From positions 114,229,319-114,293,318 of the forward strand of contig CP136066.1 of NCBI GenBank assembly GCA_032622095.1: a stretch of DNA of 64,000 nt. Direction: 5' to 3'. The notes below the pieces were generated by a model. That model did not search any database, had not been told where the DNA came from, and saw nothing but the letters and a program-made list of their open reading frames with translations. Position numbers and translations under genes: made by a program. Shown here piece by piece: positions 35,901-49,400 of this stretch. The stretch's first letter is position 1, and each line of letters begins with the position of its first letter. This stretch comes from Siphonodentalium dalli. Lineage: Eukaryota > Mollusca > Scaphopoda > Gadilida > Siphonodentaliidae.

Positions 35901-38900
35901 GGAAAACTTCAGTCTTGTTCTGATTAATTGACAAGGAAATGGAGATAACATGTGTGCGATCACCCTACATTTGTATGTGATTTCGACATATTCCATTTGG
36001 AATAATCACCAAATTGCCTGAATGGACTTGTAATAATTAATAAACAGATTTTTTAAAAATATTTTAGTGAGAATGTACACGATGAGGGCTAACAAAATAC
36101 GTTTTTCTAACAAATTTTCTGCAACTCCCGAAACAAGACATGGTTACAAATTCTGTTACAAGAAAACAATCTTGCTGTGAAAATATAAAGGTCTTGTAGT
36201 ACCCTAAAAGTTGCAAACAAACTTTTCTATTGCGTCCTATGATTTGCATCCCATGGTGTATTTATTTTCAATAAACCTATTTACAAAAAAACAAATCACC
36301 TGGTTTAGTTTCGCTTACAGTTTATAGTTAACACTGATTGCAACTAACTGTCAAAACACTTAAAAATTATAGACGAGAGACAGCCATCGACAACACAGCC
36401 TGTCAGCTCGTGACCAAGTCCCACATGTCAGATATTAATTATCACCTATCAGCCGATAGAATAATCCGCAGGAGAAGTTTGTGTTCAGCTTTTCTATGCC
36501 AAACACAAACGCATTATACAAAACACTTATTATTGATCCAAACTCCACCAAACTTCATATAGTAATAGTTTGAACATGAATACATAATTATGCCTATATT
36601 TGTTATATTTCCTGTTATTTGAACTTGTGTTCGCCGGGTTATGTTCGGATTTTATGAGGACCGGATCTCTTAGTGACCGATGACCACGATTCAACAGGTC
36701 TGAGTGAACCATAGTCAGCAGTTAGTAGCGACTTACCATGTCTTAAGTTACTCCCTCTGTATCTGTAGATATTGCAGTGCAGGAGCCTTTCGGTTATCGA
36801 GGCATTTGTCCAGGTGCTACCATGGCAGAGTAACTTTATAACCCTGTGGTGACTCCTGTAGCATTCTTTAACAAGCACAATCCGAGGCGTGTACACAGGT
36901 CAGCCATCAATATCAGCGCCCGATCGACCGACTTAAAACAAAATAGTTGGTCTCAGCAGGCCATAGAATGCCACCGTTCTGACTTGATTCAAACATTAAG
37001 TTCATCAAGTCAGGTCTGAATGTGAACCATCGATCGGTGTATCTATATGACTATAATCAGGTCTGGCAAATGTGAGAATACATCTACAATAGCAGTATTC
37101 AGCTAACCTAGCTGAATTGAACTATATATATATATTCTACTCTCGAACTGGCTGTTTTTTATAATAAACTACTAGTAGAAACGCTAATTTACAGGGCACC
37201 CTATTATCCGGTCACTTTCAACCAAATCAAAAGCGTCACTTGTTTTGTAACAGAGTGTTGCAATTTATCGACACAGCAATTTTGATTTTGTGTGAAAATG
37301 ACTACGATGGGAGGTGAACATAACATGGTATTATACAGATAGTGTGCAGTAAGCTAAAGTGTTGAGTTGTGCTCGCTCGGTTAATCTCGAGTCGAGCTAG
37401 AGATGTCCCCCATTTCAACTATTTAATAATTCTAGAGCACCAATCAAATTGCGTTTGAGCAGCACCAGATTACTATTTCGGGGACTGATAAAGACATTGC
37501 ATCTTCAATGTTGAATATTTTATAAAATATAGTTTTCAAGGTATTCCACAATGCATAATAGAGTTATTAAACTGTTATGACTGACATCAATCGCCGTAGT
37601 GAGTTAATTTTCACACATAATCAACATCGCTGTGTTGACAAAATTCAACACTTCATCACAAAACGAGTGATGGTTTTGATTTGTTTGAAAGTGATTGGAG
37701 AATGGCGACATTATGACGTAACCTAGTTTTGATGTGCAAATTAACGTTTCTAGTTAATTCTCGAAAAACAGCCAGTTTGAGAGTAGAATATATAGCTGAA
37801 TCGACCCACATGTAGGTCAGCTAAATACAGCGAACGGTATTGTAGCTGTATTCTCACATTTGCCAGACCTGATAATAGCCCGATCGGGCTAAAATAGATC
37901 GATCAGTATTTCACAGCCAGCATGCATCCTGGATAAGGGGAGTCACTCTAAATTGTTCTATAATTTTCTTTCAAACATTAGCCTACTTTGAACACAATTA
38001 ATTCTGATATCTTTTGAAACTAATGAAAGACCAATCATGAAATAATTATTAACTTAGAATATTCAATACAAACATGTACAAAACATACTGTCAAAAAAAT
38101 TTCAATATTCAAGAAATTTTGAGTTACCTCTCTTACAACAGTGAGCACTGCCATGAAGACCAATCGATCTATTTTAGCCTGATCGGGCTATTATAGATTG
38201 ATCAGTCGTTCACCCTGACCTGTTTGTGCAATCGTAAGTGGAAAATTTTCTGTCGTATTTAGTAACCGGTAGTTGGACTGCAAATGCTCACGGCAAGATC
38301 GTGAGTAAAATATTAATATCAAGCACTGTTTGAATTTAGATGGACAATCATGTCGTATCCTTGGTTACCTCCACTGTGACAGAATCATGTCGTGTGCACA
38401 TAAAATTGTATATGGATCTTAGGGCAGCCAATCACATGGTTAACCATGGCTCACGAACAACCCACAATATCCTCAACATGCGACAACATCACAATTGCGT
38501 GAACAACCTATCCACGATTGTGTCGTGCCCGATTCCTCCACTTACGATTGAATCAAAGTCATCTCAATGTTCGCATACTTAACTTTAGACATGTCAGGGT
38601 GAACCATTGATTGATCTATAATATAGCCTGTCAGATCGTGCTAATATTTTTCGATTGGTCTTCCTGTCACAGTGGCTCCAAGTGCCTTTTTTGTGGAGAT
38701 GGATTATATTTGGTTATGTACTGAATTGTTGTCCCCCGAAAATAAAAATTTGGGGGACTATTAAAATAGCCGGTGTCCGTCTGCGTCCGTCCGGAAATGG
38801 TTTCCGGATGATAACTTTAGTTTCGGTTATTAGATCAAAAGCAAATTTCATAGGTGAGTTTATCTGACCAAAATACAGGTCAAGTTCGAATATGGGTTTG

Positions 38901-41900
38901 CTCCGCCCATTTTTGCGAGAGTTATGGCCCTTTTTTTTACTTAGAATCTTGTAGTTTTCTGGTTTCCGGATGATAACTTCAGTTTGTGTGATCATATCTG
39001 AACCAAATTTGGTATGTGAGTTTATCAGCCCTATATACAGGTCAAGTTAGAATATGGGTTTGCTCCGCCCATTTTTGCAAGAGTTGTGGCCCTTTTTCGA
39101 CTTGGAATCCTGTCAATTTCTGGGTTCCGGATGATAAATTCAGTTTGTGTGATCATATCTGAACCAAATTTGGAATGTGCGTTTATCAGCTCGAAATACA
39201 GGTCGAGTTCAAATATGGGTACAATCCGCCCATTTTTGCTAGAGTTATGGCCCTTTTTCGACAATTTCTGGGTAACAAATAACACAGCCAGCATTAAAAT
39301 GAAGTTAAAATTAACAAATAAATATGACATTGACAAGTAGATGTGAACGAGTTATTTTGGGGTCATTCGGCAAAAAAACATGGCCACCAGTGGCCATCTT
39401 GGATTTAAAAATTCAGTCCATTAGCACGGGCTATAGGCTGTACTGTTTGTCTGATCATCATGAAATTTGTCATGGATGTTAATATTTAAAAATTCAGTCC
39501 ATTAGCACCGGCTACAGGTCGTACCTTTGGTCGATCATCACGAAATATGTTGTGGATGTTAATATTTACATGAAGATGGGAACGAGTCATTTAGGGATCA
39601 TTCAGCCAACAAAAACATGGCCGCCAGCAGCCATATTGGATTTTACTCTTTGCATGACTAAATCCTTTGGCACGGGCTGCATGTCGGATCATCATGCAAT
39701 TTGTCCTGCATGCTAACAATGACATGTAGATGGGAACATGTCATATTGGGTCATTCGGCAAAAAAACATGGCCACCAGCAGCCATCTTGGATTTTACTCT
39801 TTGTATGACTAAATCCTTTGGCACTGGCTACAGGTCGTACCTTTGGTCAGATAATAATTTGCGTGAATGTTAATATTGACATGTAGATGGGAACGAGTCA
39901 TTTTGGGTCATTCGGCCATAAGACATAAAACATCTTGGATTTTACTCTTTGCATGATTAAATCCTTTGGTATGGGCTATAGGTTGTAACTTGATCAGATC
40001 ATCATGAAATTTGTCATGGATGTTAACATTGACATGTAGATGGGAATGAATAATTTGGGGGGTCATTGGCCATAAAATATGGCCACCAGCAGCCATCTTG
40101 GATTTAAGATATTTGCATGACTAAATCCTTTGGCACGGGCTACAAGTTGTAGCTTTGATTGGATCATTATGAAATTTGTCATGGCTGTTGACATTGACAT
40201 GTAGATGGGAACGAGTCATTTTGGCGTCATTCGGCAAAAAATGACTGCCAGCGGCCATATTGGATTTCAAAATTCAACTCATTTGCACAGGCTACAGACC
40301 GGAGTTTTCGTATGATCATCATGAAATTTGTCATGGATGTTATGTTATTATACCCCCCGCAACGAAGTTAGGGGGGGTATACTGGAGTCAGCTTGTCCGC
40401 CCGTCGCCCGTGGACACAAATTTGTCCGCAGACTTTCTTAGTTGTTTTTTGATCAATTTCCGTGAAACTTGGCACAGACATCAACCACCATGGGAACCTG
40501 TGCACCTGTGATTATGACGTCTGTCGGACTTTTATTGGTGGAGTTATCCCCCTTTTTTTACTTAGAAAATTTTCGCAACATGTATAATATTGTCCGAGCT
40601 TTTATTCCTACATTTTTAGGTCAATGTTTTTTAATCTTGGCACTGATATTTAGTACCATTGGAACCTGTGCACCTGCGATTATGACATCTGTCGGACATT
40701 TTTTGGTGGAGTTATCCCCCTTTTTCGACTTAGAACATTTTTGCAACATGCATAATTTTGTCAGAGCTTTTATTCCTACATTTTTCGGTCAATAGGTTTA
40801 AGATTAGGGTTAGGGTTGTGCACCTGCAGTGGGAACTGTTATTTTATTATTTTAACTAAATGTTTACTGACATGTGAAACATCTTAGTATTTTAAAAACA
40901 GGGGGGTATCCTTAGTCCCATTGGGACAGTCACACCTCTAGTTAGTATTGACATGCAGATGGGAAAGTTTAATTTTGGGGTCATTCGGCCATAAACACGG
41001 CTGCCATCTTTGATTTGATTCTTTGCATGACTAAATCATTTGGCACGGGCTACAGGTCGTACCTTTGGTCGGATCAACATAAAATTTGGCATGGCTGTTA
41101 ACATTGACATGTAGATGGGAACAAGTCATTTTGGGGTCATTCGGCCATAAAATATGTCTGCTGGCAGCCATCTTGTATTTTACTCTTTGCATGCCTAAAT
41201 CCTTTGGCGCACCCTACGGTCCACTTCCCTCATCTGATCATCACCAAACTTCATATTAATCTTGATATTGAACTACTAGATGGAAGCTATGGAATGTTTT
41301 TGAATTTCATTGGAAAACATAACCGCCACCAACCATCTTGGATTTTACTTTATATATATTTCTTCATGTTGATAATCTACTCTTGGGCGCCAAATAAACA
41401 TGCATATTTATTATTTTCTTGGGAAATTTCTCCCCTGCTTATTTGGGTCTGCAGCGGGTGATTTTCACAGAAAGGGGCAAATAACGGTAAAGACATTTGT
41501 CACTTTCATGACCACAAAAGATTTCTATTTGGGATGCCTCACCATGAAGCTTTTCCATATATAAACCAGCAAAGCTTGGGATTTCCTAGTTTATGTTCGA
41601 CACCAACTTAAAAGTTTTGACATTTGTCCATACTGTTACCACATAACGGTAAAGACATATGATGTATTGAATATGCAGAATCCCTTGATTAATATTGAAA
41701 TTTAAAGCTCTGTAGTATTGCTCTGAATTGCTATCATAAACATCCCAACTGTCATTCTCTTACCAGTATGTCTCTTTTGTTTTGAATGACATTGGATTGA
41801 AAAAAATTTCAGTTGTCTATACCGTTATACTTTTAACGGTAATGACAGAACGGTGAAGACATGAATATTACATATTAACGGTAGAGACACAATGGAGTGG

Positions 41901-44900
41901 ATATAAGTTTCAAGTTAAATTTAGATAAAGAACTTAGTACCATTGTTTACGTTATATAAGACGTCATAGACTCACTTTGTAATCTTTACCGTTATTTTCA
42001 TGTCTCTACCGTTATAACGGTAAAGACCAATTGATATAACGGTAAAGACACATAACTTAGTTTTTCTCACATATAGTGCAAAGGGTGGTCTTATCCAACT
42101 GAGAAACTTATATCTCTCTGAGCGCAGTTGTAACCACCTAAAGAATTTTTCCAGAAATTTTTGTTTTAATAAATTCAGGGCTATAACGGAGTGGACACAT
42201 AATTAGTGTGACAGAACTCAGGCCCTTTGAGTCTGACCGAATTTTCTCCAATAAGTTTTCAGAAACACAAATGTTTTGAAGGACTTAATAAGAAGGCACT
42301 AGATGATGATTGTATTGAAAGAGAATATTCAAGAATTATCAAGTGAATTGGTCATACTCGCATACGGATATTTCACTAATAACGGTAAAGACAATCAATG
42401 AAAAAAATCATGACGCATTATTGTCACAAATGCCAATGTCATAAATGTTGGCCTCTGCCAGTGAAATATTCAAGATTACTAACTCAGTTCTTGCTTGAAT
42501 ATTCTATGCGCTCCATTTAGCCAATCGCCTAAATTCTACAGAATGGGAGAATCGCTTACTTGATGTATACCGAGAAAACGGTATAACGGAGTGGACATTT
42601 CAGACATACTTGTCCATTTATGACAGAGAAGAACTGAAGATCAATTTGCCGAACAATTTGCCCCTGAACCTAATCTTGAAGGGCTATAAGGGACAGAATA
42701 ATCGCCTCTTCCCCAGATGAAGTATTTTGTTGATACTGACCAGGACATGTCTTTGCCGTTATTTTGACCCTTTTTGTGAAAATCGCCCCTGCACGTTTAT
42801 TAATTTTTAGGCTATAGAAATTGAAATCAGCACAAACTCAAGATTTCTATATGATTCTGATATCAAAATGATGAGCTTACTGATAACTTTATGCATGTAC
42901 ATATTCAAATATATGCCATACATGTGAACTCTTTAAATATTGAATAAAACACCACTCCTATACTTGACCTGCTATAAAAATAATTTGTTTAACCAAAGTT
43001 GATGTTTTGCTCAGAGTTCCCCCTGGACTATTGTTTGGGTCTGCACTTTTATTAACTTTCAATGGAATTTCACTCCTGCACTATTATTTGGGCCTGCACT
43101 TTTATTTGGAGCCCGAGTATTACTTAGACCTTTCAACTTTCCACATCGCTCCATTGACTGTAACACATGAAATTATTCTCTTTCCAGGTTGAGCTACCGT
43201 GTCTTTCACACTTTCATTTCTTGTTTCTGGACAGCCTTTGGGGACCACAACAGAAATAAATCTGCTCACAGTGCTTTCTTGTGCCCATCCCCATGGCTAG
43301 TCTGTGCATGTAGAATTAATTATACCACCCCACTTTCGAAGAAAATGGGGGGTATACTGGATTGACTACCGTCCGTCCCGTCCGTCTGTCCGGTCCGTCA
43401 CGCTTTCTCCGTCCGTGTGTCCGTCCGTCCGTCCGTCCCGACCTCATAACTCGAACAACTTTGAACCGATTTCCATAATTTTTTTGTATGCAATCTCTCA
43501 GGACTGCCTCTCCGCATGATGCTAATTTCGGTTCAATTTTTTTAAGTTACACCTCATTTTCGACTTATTTTGACTTAGAAAATTCTGTCCGACTTAATAA
43601 CTTTAACAAATATGAACCGATTTCAATAATTTTGGTATAAATGCTTCTCACAATACCATCTCTACATGATGCGGCTAGCGATAGGCTCAGACTGTTTTTC
43701 GTAATATTACACTTCATTTTCCCCCCACTTTCGAAGAAAATGGGGGGGGGGGTATGTAATATTACACTTCATTTTCGACTTATTATACCCACGAAGAAAA
43801 TGGGGGGTATACTGGATTGACTGCGTCTGTCCGTCACAGTTAACTTTAACAATTATGAATCAATTTGAATAATTTTTTCTGTACAATCTTCTTGTGACAC
43901 CATATCGATATTATTAGTCCGAATTTTTCTTTAAAGTTTAAAATCTTTTTTGTTGGGTTTACGGATAATGCGGGTTGAATTTGCCACGGTGGGGGTATGC
44001 TAGCACTCGAGTGCACACCTCTTGTTTGATCTCCATCAGTACTGCCTCAAATCAAATTGTACCCAATCTGACCCCTTTTTGCAGCCTCATATCACCTCAT
44101 ATCATATTCAAAACTCTTATATACCGTACCATATACACTGCTGTTAAACTCTTGTTTTGTCTGAAAATATTGATATTTACACAAGTCATCAAATAAAAAT
44201 CTAATCTATCCAGTATTATTGCGAATTGTAGCTAGCACCTGCTATTTTGTTTCTTGTATAAAAAAGCCTTATTCAGCATTTGGGCATTCTTCAGTGTTAG
44301 CGCAACACTTTGCACATGTTGCTTTTGCAGCAGTTTGATTTCAGAGAAAATAAACAGAGAAATGATATGTTTGAGCTACATTTGGATGTTACATTTAATT
44401 AGCATATTACTAAACTTGACGATATTTTCTATATTGCAGGGTGGAAATCAGAAATGAGGAAAATTCCTGTTCCAAACAACAGATACACACCACTGAAAGA
44501 TAACTGGTTGAAGATATACACACCAATAGTTGAACACCTGAACTTACAGATTCGGTTCAACCTGAAGAACAGGAATGTTGAAATTAAAGTGAGCTTATTG
44601 AACATTTGATATCCCTTGCAATATTACAAAAAAAATTGGGCGTATTTATTAAGTTATTTACTAGTGTGTAAAAATTACAGTGCTCACAAAGGTTTGTAAC
44701 AATAGAACACCAAGCAAGTAAAAAATCTCATGAGCATGATATGTAGTATAACCTGATTCAATGTACAACATATTTATTAGGTCAAAGAAAAAAGATTATA
44801 TGTTTCCGGTAACGGAGCGAAAAAATTAGGGCAGGTACATGTAGGAAGGGAATTTTTATTTTTTTATTTTATTTCGATATTTTTATCCAGCTGCAAAAAT

Positions 44901-46449
44901 ATTGAACTACCTCGACCGAAGTGACATAAAATGCCAACCCGTGTTGTGGGGAAAGTATTACTTGATCAACACAGTGGAAATATACATTAAGATTGATAAA
45001 AAATCAAACTTCATGATTAGGTATGTTTTTTATTATTCACATACATGTAGCACAATTTCATAAATTTGGCTATAAACTTGGTAAGAAATTGATGTCACTA
45101 ACTTTTAAAAAGAATTTAACCAATATTACCACCATTATACCATACTTGTATTGTGACGACTACATCCCATTGTATGGGGGTAGCCAGTACGCCCACCGAG
45201 CATGCCTGGTTTTAGGAGACAGTACAGGTAGCTGTACCCCTAACATATGTGGTGATAACTTCTATACATGTATATATACAGGTACATGTATAGAGGTTAC
45301 CATGTCTGGTGATAGTGTTCCATAAGTCCCAAACAAGACATAAAGCAGGCAGGAGATAGTCCGAGATACAATTTCAGGAAATTAAAATTGCAAAATGTAT
45401 GCCCATCAATCAACAACCCATCACACACCTGGGGCCTTTGAGACAGCTGTCAATTTATGGTCACTTTTCACAGGGATATGTTAGAAACCATGTATTTTGC
45501 ACACTAAAGGTCATCAATATTTATGAGCATTAGTGGTAAAAACAGTAAAAAAAAAAAATGTGACTTGTATAGATAATATGTGACCAGTATCATGTGCTAT
45601 TCTCTAACTGTAATGATTGTACTTCTATTTTTGTGTTGGAATTCATCATTTCATGTAGATAGTATGTTAATTCAATACTAACAACAATGTACCTGTACAT
45701 TTTCATTTCAGACATGCAAGGAAACCAAAGATATTGCTGCCTTACAGAAAGCCGCTGATTTTGTGAGAGCATTCACACTGGGATTCGAAGTTGATGTAAG
45801 TTAAAACAAGAAAACCCAACTTTTAAAGTCGAAAAAGGTCCGTAACTCAGGTAAAAATGAGCGGACGGAACCCAAAATTGAACTTGATCCATATCTTTTG
45901 GTTATATACCGGCCTGCATATAAAATTGCATTCCATTCATTAACTAAGTCTATCATCCGGAAATGAAAATTTAGCTCATATTTCACAAAAGGGCCATAAC
46001 TCTGGTAAAAACGGGTGGCCGCATCCCAGAATTGAATATGACCTGCAATTTCTGGTAGTTAACAAATTGTGGTACAAACCAAATTTCTTTCCATTTAGTT
46101 CAGTAGAACTAAGTTTACATCCGGGAAACTAAATTTGGACAGACCAAAAACATAATTAAGTATTTAAAACAGGCGTATATATACTTTTGAGACTAACAGT
46201 TACTCCTGGTTATCACTGCTCATATGGATTTTAGTCTAGTGTTTATCGCATTTATGGTTTGGCGAAGGATGGTTGGTGGTCGGGCATCAACAAACCTATA
46301 TAACATAGCCGTTTATTAATGGATTCTGACAATTATTGGTAAGTGAGTTAATTGTCATGTTTGACAGCTACACGGAATATGGGGCCTGCCCCGGCTTTCT
46401 AACCAGAGTTACACTTGTTTCTATTTATAGAAATGTCAACCAATTTCAT

Positions 46450-46481
<32 letters not shown>

Positions 46482-49400
46482 GCTTGTCTGTGGACACAAT
46501 TTTGTCTGAGCTTTTATTCCCACATTTTGTGGTCAATTTTTTTAAAACTTGGCACAGATATTTAGTACCATGGGAACCTGTGCACCTGCGATTATGAGGT
46601 CTGTTTGACATTTTTGTGTGGAGTTATCCCCTTTTTTGCAACGAAGTAATGGGGGGGGGGGGTATACTGGAATCAGCTTGTCCGTCCATCTTCAGTCTGT
46701 TTTCCATGGACACAAATTTGTCCGGAGTTTTTCTCAGTCCTTTTTTAATCACTTTCCATGAAACTTGGCACAGACATCAACCACCATGGGAATGCACCTG
46801 CGATTATGACATCTGTCAAGACTTTTTTGCCAAATTGGTGGAGTTATCCTTCTTTTTTTACTAAGAAAACTTAGAGCAACATGTATAATATGGTCCGAGC
46901 TTTTATTCCTACATTTTGAGGTCAATTATTTTAAAACTTGGCACAGATATTTAGTACCATGGAACCTATGCACCTGCGATTATGACATCTGTCTGACTTT
47001 TTTTGGTGGAGTTATCCCCCTTTTTCGACTTAGACAATTTTTTGCAACATGCATAATTTTGTCCGAGCTTTTATATGTTATTTTATTATTTTAACTAAAT
47101 GTTTACTGACATGTGAAACATCTCACCTCCAGTTTGGTCAATTTTTTAAAAACTTTGCTCAGATATTTAGTACCTTGGGAACCTGTGCACCTGTGATTAT
47201 GAAGTCTGTCCAACTTTTTTTTTGTGGAGTTACCCCCATTTTTGACTATTTCCAATATGAAGGGAATACTTTAGTCCCACCTGGGACAGGTCCATCTATA
47301 GTTCATATTTGGAAAATGGATCATTCACAACAATATCTCGAAAATGTTTTAACTTCTGATTTCTATACGAGGAATGGTTATATATGATAGGTTATTTACC
47401 AGACTCAAAACATGGGGTTTTCATGCTAATTGCTGCCTGTCACAGAACTGATATATTTTGATTTAATTCGTGAATACTGCACCGATTCAATCGTATTCGA
47501 ATGTTCCAGGACCCTAGTTTAGGATCACTTCTAGATAAAATATGAATGATTTTCGATGAAAAATGTGTTCAATACTTCAGCGCGCCCTACTGCCAACATT
47601 TTAATCCAATTGATCCCAAACTTGATATGGCTTGAATTGACCTCTGGTATTGCTTAAACATTTAAACTTTCCGCATTCCTAATCACTCCATTGACTAAAG
47701 TATGACATTATCCCCTCTCCAGGTTAGCTTCATTAAGTATGTTACTGATTGATGATTTGCCGATTCCACTTCCATGTTTTATGCTAAGCTCTTTCTGGGA
47801 CGGCTTTAGAATAGAGAGGTTTTAGAATTGGAGAGGTTTTACTGTACTGATATTTAATTATTGTATGTTCCATGCATTCAGATGGCTACCACAAAGTAAT
47901 ATTGTAATATCAAGGTTATCAAAGAGACAACATAATCAAATTAGTCTTTAATATTCATTATTGCGACATCTGAGTTCTCATCTGTGTTTTATGTGAGACG
48001 CCAGTATAATTTAATCTACCTGGTGTACTTATCTGATTGAAACTCATTCTACTTGCAAATCAAACAAAGCTTTATTTCTGTACCTACAAGATGGAAACAA
48101 TTTCAGAATTCACCATGGTTGATCACAATGATGATTACATCCATTGTATTTGAACACCCAAAGTTGTAATGATTTGTTTCTTCTTCATTTCATTTTCAAC
48201 AGGGGCTAATATTGAGCGTATTAGATTACAGTTAGTGCGGAGAAATAAAACCTTACTTCTGTAGATCCCAAATCCAGCACACTTTACTGCATGCCTACAG
48301 ACACATTTTTCATATTTTAGATTTTTTCCATTTTATCAATTTCTCCGACAGGATTCACTTGCACTAGTCAGACTGGATGATTTATTTCTGGAGTCTTTCC
48401 AAGTAACAGACGGTAAGTCTTTGTGATATTACTCACTATTGTACAAACGTTTTCTAATTTTATGATTATACAGATCCGAGACAAACATTAACGCCATACA
48501 AAGTTGATTATCTCTTTCTCAGACAATATTTGTTCTCAAAACTCATATTTTTGTACTCACAAAATTTCCCAGCAGACAGGTTTTTATTCCCAATTTTTAC
48601 GACAAAAATTTCCCAGCAGCCAGGTTTATATATGTTTACTCCCGAAATATATAAAAATATTGTTGGGTGTGAAAAATGACTTTTTGTGAGTACCTGTTAA
48701 TGTAACAACAGTCTGTTGTACAAACCAAGAATATACAGTTTAAATAAACTGAAAAGAAAACTTTTAATAATATCATTAGAAATAACAAAGGGTAATACTG
48801 AATATAAGTTGAAATGTGTCTAGCTAGATTTACGATCATTTGTGGACATCGCATTGTGAATCGGAGCAGTAGAATGATTTATATTTTATTATTTTCGTTG
48901 GGTCATAAAAAGCACCCAGCGGGCCATAATTTTATGAGGGGTCAGTGTCTGAGAAAAAGAATATTAATTTTGTTTGGCCTAAACATGTCAGGATTGCACA
49001 GGAGTAGACTTTAAAAAATCAGTACTAGTATCGCAATTATTATTTAGGTGCATCTATGCAGTATAACATACTTTTATCTTCATGACCTGACAATAATGTT
49101 TTGCCTCAAAATATGAATATCGGCATATTCAGGGTAAAGAAAAAGTCATCAACAGGAGAGGTCTCTGGACATTGATTTCTATAAAGTCATCCCTGGTTTG
49201 CTTTTTTATCATACAAGGAGCATCACAATTTTATTTCATTTTGTTCTCTCTTTGGGCTACTACATATATACATCTTTTTTACTTGTAGTGAAACCACTTA
49301 AAGGAGATCATTTAGCCAGAGCAATAGGGAGGATAGCTGGGAAGAATGGAAAGACGAAATTCACCATCGAAAATGTGACAAAAACAAGAATTATTCTTGC

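Larger units (their letters stand above)
39336..43215 (-). repeat. Family F, inverted long copy, interrupted by two insertions
   Basis: At least seven units with GCCATCTTGGATTTTACTCT and GATGGGAACGAGTCATTTTG between 39336 and 41375. The 5' end of the family (CTTTCAACTTTCCACAT, GTAACACATGAAATTATTC) reappears at 43120-43215, so the copy spans the insertions at 40342-40944 and about 41376-43120. Confidence 0.8.
44026..48351. other. PNO1 introns 1-3, residual sequence
   Basis: 44026-44439, 44589-45711 and 47304-48351 hold no recognised gene or clear repeat, apart from a family F-like fragment around 47640-47740 (inverted). Confidence 0.45.

Noticed and set aside
40801-40816. Interstitial telomere repeat
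   Set aside because: Only two TTAGGG copies inside a dispersed repeat; not an array.
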